Assembly (NCBI GenBank): GCA_949287785.1
Contig: CASEHR010000148.1
Span: 1-13,742, forward strand
Length of the DNA: 13,742 nucleotides
Source of the DNA: an uncultured Bacillota bacterium
Lineage (GTDB): Bacteria; Bacillota_I; Bacilli_A; Erysipelotrichales; Erysipelotrichaceae
Direction: 5' to 3'
Part shown: piece after piece, positions 1 to 5,994 of the stretch
Numbering within the stretch: the stretch's first letter is position 1
Layout of the letters: each line of letters starts with the position of its first letter
The notes under the pieces: model-generated
Told to the model about the DNA's origin: nothing
What the model saw: the letters and a program-made list of their open reading frames with translations, nothing else
Database searches by the model: none
Made by a program: the position numbers and the translations under genes

Positions 1-1
1 G

Positions 2-916
2 ACCATCGATATGTCTATTGAGATCAAAAGTGAAGAATCTTCCTTGGCTATGCCGATGGATATCATTTTTATTGGTGAAGACATGAAAAGCGAAATGCCG
101 ACGATGTATGTCGAAGCCAATACCGAAGTTCTCGGTACAGCTTCCACCAGCAAGCAATGGACCAAAGACGGTATCACTTACAGCGATGTCGATGGTGTAC
201 GGACGACGGCTGAGATGACGGATATAGATACCGATGACATGATATCGGTCGATCTGAGTGATAAGCTGAAGGACATGCAGGCTGTCACAGAGGGCGACAA
301 GACGAAGATCGATGCGAAGATCCCTTTTGATACCTTTAAAGATCTGATGGGATCATCGCTTGAGGATACTGCTATGTTGGACCAGCTGACACTTGATGAT
401 GTTTCTTTGACGATCATCATAGCTGATGGATATATCGAAGCGATGGAGCTTGATACCGGTGCTATCGATATCGAAGGACTCGGTGAGATGACGATCGAAG
501 CTTCTTATGCCTATGCTGATCTTAATGAGGCAGCAGTACCGGAATTTGACCCCAGTGAATTCGACGATGACAGGTATCAGGCAGAAACAGTGTATGGTGA
601 ATACGATCTCACTTTGGAAAACGGCGATGATCTGGTCGCTCTGGGATACGAATATGTCGGAGAAGATACTTACTATAACGGTCTGTATATCATCGACCTT
701 GAATATAAACAGATCGCTAATGATGATCTTTCAGTCATTTATGACTGGGAATATGATCAGACGGCCGTTTATGATGTGGATATGAATGCGATATGCGGAT
801 ACGACCACACATTGAATATGTATGGTCTTGGCGATGAAAGCGTCTGTCCTCTAAGCGATATCGGCTATCTGAGAGAAGCGTATAATGATATCGCCGAAAG
901 GATATTGAATAATTAG
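2..916 (+). CDS. Probable exported acidic protein, 3' part (5' end outside window)
   Basis: The frame is open from the first complete codon at base 2 to the TAG at 914-916. The first ATG at 11 has no ribosome binding site and the frame continues upstream of it, so this is a C-terminal fragment of more than 300 residues. The visible part is very rich in Asp and Glu. Its first half has the alternating beta-strand pattern (a segment ending in a Tyr-Ala-Asp-Leu-Asn-Glu stretch before a Pro) seen in LprG/LppX-like or DUF6612-like Gram-positive lipoproteins; this resemblance is weak and judged by eye. The second half, from about residue 190, is rich in Tyr and Asp and may be a separate beta domain. 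The signal peptide and lipobox that would settle export lie outside the window. No terminator is visible between it and the next gene 79 bases downstream. Confidence 0.7.
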   Translation, partial: TIDMSIEIKSEESSLAMPMDIIFIGEDMKSEMPTMYVEANTEVLGTASTSKQWTKDGITYSDVDGVRTTAEMTDIDTDDMISVDLSDKLKDMQAVTEGDKTKIDAKIPFDTFKDLMGSSLEDTAMLDQLTLDDVSLTIIIADGYIEAMELDTGAIDIEGLGEMTIEASYAYADLNEAAVPEFDPSEFDDDRYQAETVYGEYDLTLENGDDLVALGYEYVGEDTYYNGLYIIDLEYKQIANDDLSVIYDWEYDQTAVYDVDMNAICGYDHTLNMYGLGDESVCPLSDIGYLREAYNDIAERILNN

Positions 917-995
917 GAAGACGATGGAACGGAGCTGATGCTATGAGCTGTGTAAGAACAGCTGTACCTGTCGTTTTACAGTTAGAAGGAAAACA

Positions 996-1739
996 ATGAT
1001 CAAAACATGTCCTTATTGTAACAGTCATAATATAGCAATAGGATATCACCTTGGCGGTGGCAGGCTGTATAGTGACCAATACGCTTATCATTCAAACAGC
1101 AGCGCTTCTGATCTGGAGACCTATTTTTGTAAAGACTGTGGTATGGTTATTGCTCAAAAAGTACTGCGTCCTGAGATATTTGATAACCTAGATGACATCA
1201 GAGAAGATGAATTGCTCGAAAAAATAAATGATCTGGGTATTATGCTTATAAATCATCACGACTATCTTCCATCGTTAAGCGATGACGGTTTTACGATGCA
1301 AAATATCATCGGTCTTATTGAAAAACATCGTATATTCTATACCAAGGCATTTGCCAAACGACCGGTGCTTCTTTCCATTAAAACCTATCAGCTGCTAAAA
1401 AGAGTCAAAAAAACAAAACCATTGGACGAACTATCACTTGCGATCCTTAATGAACTAAAGAAATATCAAATGCTTGAAAAAGAAGTGCTTAAGCAAAAGG
1501 TAAATGCCGATACCAAAGCTTTCAATAAGGCTTTTGACACTCTTTTAGAAAATATGCTTATAACGGCATGTGCCGGAAAGAAGCTTAATGTCAACTGGTA
1601 CACATACTTGTATACTACAAGCGAACAGTTTGACAAAAGCATTAATGGTCTGCATTTCAATAAAGATGCTAAAACAGAACTATGGTCGATCTTAAGTAAG
1701 ACCATGAAGATCGAAGATTTTGAGCTGTTGTGTAAATAA
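996..1739 (+). CDS. Zinc-ribbon protein of unknown function with possible winged-helix C-terminus
   Basis: A 247-residue soluble protein with no signal peptide or membrane segment. Cys5-Pro-Tyr-Cys8 and Cys45-Lys-Asp-Cys48 form two CxxC knuckles 36 residues apart, a classical zinc ribbon. The Cys48-Gly-Met-Val context is common in Firmicutes nucleic-acid-related proteins. Residues from about 125 to 215 are helical and Lys-rich and end in a Trp-Tyr-Thr-Tyr-Leu-Tyr-Thr stretch, which suggests a winged-helix fold; a distant similarity to AlkZ-related proteins is possible but unproven. The start is supported by AGAAGG about 9 bases upstream of the ATG. No promoter is obvious, so it may be read from upstream. 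The gene is AT-richer than its neighbours: 21 G/C in the 60 bases from 1381 against 31 in the 60 bases from 3001 in typA. It ends just before a terminator-like inverted repeat. Confidence 0.75.
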   Translation: MIKTCPYCNSHNIAIGYHLGGGRLYSDQYAYHSNSSASDLETYFCKDCGMVIAQKVLRPEIFDNLDDIREDELLEKINDLGIMLINHHDYLPSLSDDGFTMQNIIGLIEKHRIFYTKAFAKRPVLLSIKTYQLLKRVKKTKPLDELSLAILNELKKYQMLEKEVLKQKVNADTKAFNKAFDTLLENMLITACAGKKLNVNWYTYLYTTSEQFDKSINGLHFNKDAKTELWSILSKTMKIEDFELLCK

Positions 1740-1743
1740 ATAT

Positions 1744-1809
1744 AAAAAAAGAACAACGATCGATTCAATAGTATCGGGAGTGAGCGAATGAATCGATGGA
1801 TGTCTTTTT
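1744..1809. terminator. Likely bidirectional intrinsic terminator
   Basis: A 9-bp perfect inverted repeat, ATCGATTCA (1759-1767) and TGAATCGAT (1789-1797), is extended by weaker pairing outside it and is flanked by an A-tract at 1744-1750 and a T-tract at 1805-1809. The 21-base loop contains a small nested TCG/CGA pairing. It lies directly after the stop of the zinc-ribbon gene and would end that transcript rightward. On the other strand it could back up the tRNA terminator. Confidence 0.6.
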
Positions 1810-1823
1810 CATTTTCAACTAAT

Positions 1824-1848
1824 AAAAAAACTGTCTGAATCGACAGTT
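1824..1848 (-). terminator. Intrinsic terminator of the tRNA-Leu gene
   Basis: Read on the minus strand, a 7-bp stem AACTGTC/GACAGTT (1842-1848 with 1829-1835) and a 6-base loop are followed by a run of seven T (complement of 1824-1830). It lies 11 bases beyond the CCA end of the tRNA. Confidence 0.8.
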
Positions 1849-1859
1849 AAGGACATATA

Positions 1860-1942
1860 TGGTGCACCAGACAAGATTTGAACTTGCACGATTGCTCACA
1901 CGCCCCTCAAGCGTGCGCGTCTACCAATTCCGCCACTGGTGC
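1860..1942 (-). tRNA. tRNA-Leu (anticodon GAG)
   Basis: On the minus strand an 83-nt cloverleaf can be drawn. The acceptor stem is GCACCAG/CTGGTGC (1936-1942 with 1864-1870) with discriminator A and an encoded CCA (1860-1862). The D-arm carries the GGTAGACGC sequence typical of leucine tRNAs. The anticodon stem CACGC/GCGTG closes a seven-base TTGAGGG loop, giving anticodon GAG, which reads CUC and CUU. An extra variable arm of about 11 nt (class II) and a TTCAAAT T-loop follow. It is a single tRNA gene with its own promoter and terminator, transcribed towards the zinc-ribbon gene and divergently from typA. Confidence 0.95.
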
Positions 1943-1953
1943 GTACTTAAATA

Positions 1954-1981
1954 ATTATAAGAATGTTGTTGAAAATGTCAA
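1954..1981 (-). promoter_or_regulatory. Promoter of tRNA-Leu
   Basis: On the minus strand, a perfect TTGACA (complement of 1976-1981) and a perfect TATAAT (complement of 1954-1959) are separated by 16 bases. Transcription would start near 1947, just ahead of the mature tRNA 5' end at 1942. It is interleaved with the divergent typA promoter. Confidence 0.8.
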
Positions 1982-1997
1982 ATGGCATCACTATAAT
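1969..1997 (+). promoter_or_regulatory. Promoter of typA, likely producing a leaderless mRNA
   Basis: TTGAAA (1969-1974), a 17-base spacer and a perfect TATAAT (1992-1997) make a strong SigA-type promoter. Only 8 bases separate the -10 box from the typA ATG at 2006, so the expected start point lies at or within one or two bases of the start codon. There is no Shine-Dalgarno sequence. The -35 box lies inside the spacer region of the opposing tRNA promoter. Confidence 0.85.
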
Positions 1998-2005
1998 ATC
2001 TGCGT

Positions 2006-3835
2006 ATGGAATTTAGGAAGATTATTAATGTAGCTGTCATCGCCCATGTTGATGCAGGAAAGAGTACATTGGTCGACGCCTTCTTGAAGCAGAGCCATGT
2101 CTTCAAAGAACATGAAGAAGTCGTTGACTGCATCATGGATTCAAACGATCTCGAAAGAGAAAGAGGGATCACGATCTATTCGAAAAACTGTAGTGTCAAT
2201 TATAAGGATTATAAGATCAATATCGTCGATACACCGGGACATGCGGACTTTTCCAGTGAAGTAGAGCGAATCACCAAAACGGTCGACACGGTCATCTTAC
2301 TTGTCGATTCCAGTGAAGGACCGATGCCGCAGACCCGCTATGTTCTTAAAAAATCGCTCGAGGCTGATCTTAAACCGATCCTTCTGATCAACAAGATCGA
2401 TAAAAAAGATCAAAGAGCTGCCGAGGTCATCGACGAAGTCTATGATTTATTTCTGGAGTTGGGCGCTACCGATGAACAATTGGATTTTCCGATATTATAC
2501 GGCATCGCCAAGGAAGGTATCGTAAGATATGAGCCTGATGATGCCAATGAGGATATCACGCCGCTTTTTGAGACGATCATCAACAGAACGCCGTTTTATC
2601 CCGACAAGACCGCAGATGATCTCAGGATGCAGGTCAGCGCTCTGGCATATGATGACTATATCGGCAGAATCGGTATCGGTCGGGTGTATAACGGTATCAT
2701 TAAAGCCAATGAGAGTATCACTGTCTGTGACAGTTCAAACAAGAATAAGACGGCTAAGATCGCCAATCTCTATAACTATCAGGGCTTGAAAAGAGTCGCT
2801 GTCAAAGAAGCGCAGGCTGGGGATATCGTCCTGATCAGCGGTATAGCTGATATTGAGATCGGTGACACGATCTGTGAAATGGGCAAGCCCTATCCAATGC
2901 CTGAGATCGCCATTGAAGAACCGACGCTATCGATGAATTTTATGGTCAATACTTCACCGTTTCAGGGGCAGAGCGGCAAGTATGTAACGTCGCGCAATAT
3001 CAAAGAACGTCTGGAGAAAGAACTTGAGGTCAACGTCGGTCTGAGGGTCGAAGCAACGGAATCGACCGACACGTTCAAGGTATCGGGAAGAGGTGAGTTG
3101 CACCTTTCGATCTTGCTAGAAAATATGCGGCGGGAAGGATATGAGATCGCCGTATCGAAGCCGGAGGTCATCCTGCATGTTGAGGATGGAATCACCAAAG
3201 AGCCGATCGAGGAGGTCGTATGCAGTGTGCCTGATGAATACAGCGGTACGGTCATCAATAAGCTGAACCTGCGTAAAGGGACGATGATCGATATCCAGGA
3301 TGAGGGCACTTATACAAGGATCATCTATCATGTTCCGACTCGCGGACTTTTAGGTTATCGCAGCGAATTCATCAACGACACCAAAGGTGAAGGAGTAATG
3401 GTCCGTAAATTTATCGGCTATGAACCATACAGAGGTGAAGTGCCGACGAGACAAAACGGCGTTCTTATCTCATGTGACACCGGTAAGGCGATGACATACG
3501 CTCTTTGGAATATCCAGGAAAGAGGTCAGCTGTTCATCGGTCCGCAGACCGAGGTATATGAAGGAATGATCATCGGCATGGCATCAAAAAATATGGACAT
3601 GGATGTCAATCCGATCAAAAACAAGAAGATGTCAGCGGTCAGATCGACAGGTAATGATGAAGCGATGAAACTTGTACCACCAAGACAATTGTCACTTGAA
3701 GAAGCTCTTGAATTCATCAATGAAGATGAGCTTGTCGAGATCACTCCGGATGCGATCAGATTGCGGAAGAAGTATCTCACTGATATCGATCGCCGCCGTC
3801 ATTATCGTGAGCTAAAAAAAGAAGAAAATCTTTAG
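2006..3835 (+). CDS. typA: Ribosome-associated GTPase TypA/BipA
   Basis: TypA is a translational GTPase that binds the ribosome in an EF-G-like position and supports 50S assembly and growth under stress or cold. At 609 residues it has the usual family length. The G domain (about 1-197) shows the P-loop AHVDAGKST (13-21), the G2 region ERERGITI (50-57), G3 DTPGH (75-79) and G4 NKID (129-132). The diagnostic TypA stretch EGPMPQTR is at 104-111, and the C-terminal half carries the RGLLGYRSEF and QERGQLFIGP motifs and a final LRKKYL region typical of BipA. The P-loop reads DAGKST where many homologues have DHGKTT, a mild variant. The ATG at 2006 matches the family N-terminus but lacks a ribosome binding site. 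The TAG stop lies inside the CIRCE operator of groESL, whose hairpin may also help end this transcript. Confidence 0.96.
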   Translation: MEFRKIINVAVIAHVDAGKSTLVDAFLKQSHVFKEHEEVVDCIMDSNDLERERGITIYSKNCSVNYKDYKINIVDTPGHADFSSEVERITKTVDTVILLVDSSEGPMPQTRYVLKKSLEADLKPILLINKIDKKDQRAAEVIDEVYDLFLELGATDEQLDFPILYGIAKEGIVRYEPDDANEDITPLFETIINRTPFYPDKTADDLRMQVSALAYDDYIGRIGIGRVYNGIIKANESITVCDSSNKNKTAKIANLYNYQGLKRVAVKEAQAGDIVLISGIADIEIGDTICEMGKPYPMPEIAIEEPTLSMNFMVNTSPFQGQSGKYVTSRNIKERLEKELEVNVGLRVEATESTDTFKVSGRGELHLSILLENMRREGYEIAVSKPEVILHVEDGITKEPIEEVVCSVPDEYSGTVINKLNLRKGTMIDIQDEGTYTRIIYHVPTRGLLGYRSEFINDTKGEGVMVRKFIGYEPYRGEVPTRQNGVLISCDTGKAMTYALWNIQERGQLFIGPQTEVYEGMIIGMASKNMDMDVNPIKNKKMSAVRSTGNDEAMKLVPPRQLSLEEALEFINEDELVEITPDAIRLRKKYLTDIDRRRHYRELKKEENL

Positions 3836-3858
3836 CACTCTTATTGACAGAGTGCTAT
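3832..3858. promoter_or_regulatory. CIRCE operator (HrcA binding site)
   Basis: TTAGCACTC (3832-3840), a 9-base spacer, then GAGTGCTAT (3850-3858). This matches the CIRCE consensus TTAGCACTC-N9-GAGTGCTAA at 17 of 18 arm positions, with only the last base differing. HrcA repressor bound here blocks groESL transcription until heat shock. The left arm contains the typA stop codon (3833-3835) and the spacer contains the groES -35 box. No hrcA gene is present in the window. Confidence 0.95.
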
Positions 3859-3871
3859 TTTGTGCTATAAT
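3844..3871 (+). promoter_or_regulatory. groESL promoter
   Basis: A perfect TTGACA (3844-3849) and a perfect TATAAT (3866-3871) are 16 bases apart. The -35 box occupies six of the nine CIRCE spacer bases, so HrcA binding would directly exclude RNA polymerase. The expected start is near 3878, leaving a short leader with AAAGGAG (3883-3889) before the groES ATG. Confidence 0.92.
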
Positions 3872-3899
3872 ACCCCTCGATGAAAGGAGATGAAGAGAT

Positions 3900-4178
3900 A
3901 TGATTAAACCTCTTTACAACAACGTTTTATTAAAGAAAGAAAAAGTCGCCAATACGACGAGCAGTGGCATCATCCTTTCCCAAAAAGAGAAAGATGAAGA
4001 TTATGCGAAGGTAGTTGCTGTCGGTACGGGTAAAGTAGTCGACGGTAAAAAAGTTGATATTCCTCTACATGAAGGTGATAAAGTCATGTATAAGAAATAC
4101 AGCGGAACCGATGTCAAGTATGGTGATGAAGAATATATTTTGATCGATGCCGAGGATATCTTGGCGATCGTAGAATAG
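3900..4178 (+). CDS. groES: Co-chaperonin GroES
   Basis: GroES is the 10-kDa heptameric lid that caps the GroEL chamber in the cytoplasm. The product has 92 residues, typical for the family (about 94). It begins with the characteristic IKPLYNNVLLKK segment. The mobile loop that docks on GroEL is at about 17-30 (Val-Ala-Asn-Thr-Thr-Ser-Ser-Gly-Ile-Ile-Leu). The dome and C-terminal EYILIDAEDILAIVE strands follow. AAAGGAG lies about 10 bases before the ATG. The gene is first in a two-gene operon controlled by CIRCE, and groEL follows after 13 bases. Confidence 0.97.
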   Translation: MIKPLYNNVLLKKEKVANTTSSGIILSQKEKDEDYAKVVAVGTGKVVDGKKVDIPLHEGDKVMYKKYSGTDVKYGDEEYILIDAEDILAIVE

Positions 4179-4191
4179 GAAGTGAGTTTTT

Positions 4192-5808
4192 ATGGCAAAA
4201 GATATTAAGTTTTCAAAAAGCGCAAGAGATGCGATGTTAGAAGGGGTCGATACCCTGGCTGATGCGGTCAAGGTCACTTTGGGGCCGAAAGGACGCAATG
4301 TTGTTTTGGATAAGAGTTATGGTTCACCGCTCATCACCAATGACGGTGTCACGATCGCTAAAGAGATCGAACTGAAAGATCCCTTTGCGAATATGGGCGC
4401 TAAGCTCGTTTATGAAGTTGCCAACAAGACCAACGATGTCGCCGGTGACGGTACGACAACAGCTACTTTGTTAGCACAATCGATGATTCATAAAGGGATC
4501 GAAGAAGTTGATCGCGGTGCTAATCCGGTATTGCTTCGTGAAGGTATTACCAAAGCGTCAAAGGCTGTTGCCGATAAGCTGTTGGCAAAGGCACACAAGA
4601 TCGAGACCAATGATGATATCGCTTCAGTAGCTTCAGTATCATCCGGCAGCGAAGAGATCGGTAAGATCATTGCAAAGGCAATGGATAAAGTCGGTAAAAA
4701 CGGTGTGATCAATGTCGATGAATCGAAGAGTTTCGATACAACATTGGAAGTAACCGAAGGTCTAAGATACGATAAGGGTTATATGTCACCGTATATGGTA
4801 TCAGATCGTGAGAAGATGGCCGTTGAGATGGAAAGACCACTGATTTTGGTCACTGATCAGAAGGTATCGACGATCCAGGATATCTTACCTTTACTTGAAC
4901 AGATCGTTCAGATGAACAAGCCTTTCCTCATCATCGCCGATGATCTGGAAAACGAAGTCCTGTCGACTCTGATCGTCAATAAATTGAGAGGTACATTCAA
5001 CGTTGTAGCGACAAAGGCTCCGGGCTTTGGTGATAATCAAAAGGAAATGCTGCAGGATATCGCTGTCTTGACTGGTGCAAGATTCATCTCCAAGGATCTG
5101 GGTATGGAACTCAAGGATACAAAAGTCGAAGATCTCGGTTCATGCAACAAGCTGATCGTTGAAAAAGATCATACGACGATCATCGAAGGAAGCGGTGATA
5201 AAGCAAGCTTTGAAGCAAGGGTCAAAGAGATCGAAGCGAAGATCGATATCACTGAATCAGAATACGATAAGAAGCAGCTGCGTGAGCGCTTAGCCAAGAT
5301 GACTAATGGTATTGCCGTCATCAAAGTCGGTGCTACGACTGAATCAGAACTCAAAGAACGCAAACTGCGTATCGAAGATGCTTTAAACGCAACTAAAGCG
5401 GCGATCGAAGAAGGTATGGTCATCGGTGGCGGTGCGTGCTTAGCAAGCATCTATAAAGAATTGAAACCTGAATTACAGGATGATAACGGTGATATTTCTA
5501 AAGGTATCAGGATCGTTTTGGATTCCCTGCTGATGCCGCTTGATCAGATCGCTGAGAATGCCGGCTATAATGGCCGTGATATCGTCGACCAGCAATTGGC
5601 AAAAGACGGTGATATCGGTTTCGATGCTAAAAACGGCAAGTGGGAAGATATGTTCAAGGCCGGTATCGTTGATCCGTGCAAAGTAACAAGATCGGCTGTC
5701 CTGAATGCCGCCAGCATCTCCGGCTTGTTCATCACGACAGAAGCAGCTGTCGGTGAGATAAAGGAACCGGAACCGCAAGCACCTGCTAATATGGGCGGAA
5801 TGTATTAA
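4192..5808 (+). CDS. groEL: Chaperonin GroEL (Hsp60)
   Basis: GroEL is the ATP-driven 14-mer folding chamber that works with GroES. The 538-residue length fits the family (about 540). The equatorial domain starts with MAKDIKFSKSARDAML and carries the ATP-binding LGPKGRNVVLDK segment (30-41) and the catalytic GDGTTTAT motif (85-92, Asp86 equivalent to Asp87 of E. coli). The apical domain lies in the middle. The chaperonin signature AAIEEGMVIGGG is near residue 405, and the protein ends in a short Gly-Gly-Met tail followed by Tyr, shorter than the long GGM repeat of enterobacteria. The Shine-Dalgarno AGGAAG overlaps the groES stop region. A strong terminator follows 20 bases after the stop codon. 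Confidence 0.98.
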   Translation: MAKDIKFSKSARDAMLEGVDTLADAVKVTLGPKGRNVVLDKSYGSPLITNDGVTIAKEIELKDPFANMGAKLVYEVANKTNDVAGDGTTTATLLAQSMIHKGIEEVDRGANPVLLREGITKASKAVADKLLAKAHKIETNDDIASVASVSSGSEEIGKIIAKAMDKVGKNGVINVDESKSFDTTLEVTEGLRYDKGYMSPYMVSDREKMAVEMERPLILVTDQKVSTIQDILPLLEQIVQMNKPFLIIADDLENEVLSTLIVNKLRGTFNVVATKAPGFGDNQKEMLQDIAVLTGARFISKDLGMELKDTKVEDLGSCNKLIVEKDHTTIIEGSGDKASFEARVKEIEAKIDITESEYDKKQLRERLAKMTNGIAVIKVGATTESELKERKLRIEDALNATKAAIEEGMVIGGGACLASIYKELKPELQDDNGDISKGIRIVLDSLLMPLDQIAENAGYNGRDIVDQQLAKDGDIGFDAKNGKWEDMFKAGIVDPCKVTRSAVLNAASISGLFITTEAAVGEIKEPEPQAPANMGGMY

Positions 5809-5828
5809 TAAGAAACGTAAAAATAGCG

Positions 5829-5862
5829 GAAGTGCAGAAATATCTGCACTTCTTTTATTTTT
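5829..5862 (+). terminator. Intrinsic terminator of groESL
   Basis: A perfect 10-bp stem GAAGTGCAGA/TCTGCACTTC (5829-5838 with 5843-5852) with an AATA tetraloop is followed by a T-rich run to 5862. Confidence 0.93.
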
Positions 5863-5887
5863 CACGATTTATACACAAACGTTTGAT

Positions 5888-5916
5888 TTAATATTAGCGA
5901 GCTAGTAGTTTATAAT
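5888..5916 (+). promoter_or_regulatory. Possible orphan promoter upstream of a short hairpin
   Basis: A perfect TATAAT (5911-5916) is preceded at 17 bases by TTAATA (5888-5893), which matches four of six -35 positions. A transcript from about 5923 would meet the terminator hairpin at 5933-5955 almost at once, giving an RNA of only about 40 nt. A perfect 10-bp palindrome CAAACGTTTG (5876-5885) lies directly upstream. The TATAAT may be fortuitous in this AT-rich gap. Confidence 0.35.
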
Positions 5917-5932
5917 TTCTTTTTCCTCAAGC

Positions 5933-5964
5933 AAACTTGGTCACTGACCAAGTTTTTCTTTTTT
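5933..5964 (+). terminator. Second intrinsic terminator or attenuator before the 464-aa gene
   Basis: The stem AAACTTGGT/ACCAAGTTT (5933-5941 with 5947-5955, extendable inwards) is followed by a T-tract broken by a single C to 5964. It ends directly before an ATG at 5965. The same T-tract supplies TTTTTA (5960-5965), positioned 17 bases upstream of the next TATAAT. Confidence 0.85.
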
Positions 5965-5988
5965 ATGGGCAAATATATATTATATAAT
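5960..5988 (+). promoter_or_regulatory. Promoter of the 464-aa gene, likely leaderless
   Basis: A perfect TATAAT (5983-5988) in a TA-rich context ends 6 bases before the ATG at 5995, the standard distance from a -10 box to a transcription start. The hexamer at the 17-base spacing is TTTTTA (5960-5965), part of the preceding terminator T-tract, so the -35 is poor or T-rich. There is no Shine-Dalgarno site. Confidence 0.65.
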
Positions 5989-5994
5989 GTGGGC

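Noticed and set aside
946..963. AGCTGT/ACAGCT hairpin between the first two genes as a terminator
   Set aside because: The stem is only 6 bp and is not followed by a T-tract; the following bases are mixed.
735..1091. Minus-strand frames such as this one, and many other antisense or out-of-frame reading frames
   Set aside because: They overlap well-supported genes, lack ribosome binding sites and recognisable motifs, and have low-complexity shadow-like translations.
2006..3835. Tetracycline-resistance (TetM-like) ribosome protection protein
   Set aside because: The HVDAGKST P-loop is similar, but the length and the EGPMPQTR, RGLLGYRSEF and C-terminal motifs are those of TypA/BipA.
5876..5885. 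CAAACGTTTG palindrome as a CcpA cre site
   Set aside because: It lacks the TG and CA outer positions of the cre consensus, so only the central AACGTT resembles it.
5965..5994. Upstream ATG giving a 474-residue version of the 464-aa protein
   Set aside because: It abuts the T-tract of a terminator, has no ribosome binding site and lies upstream of a perfect -10 box that would start transcription near 5995.
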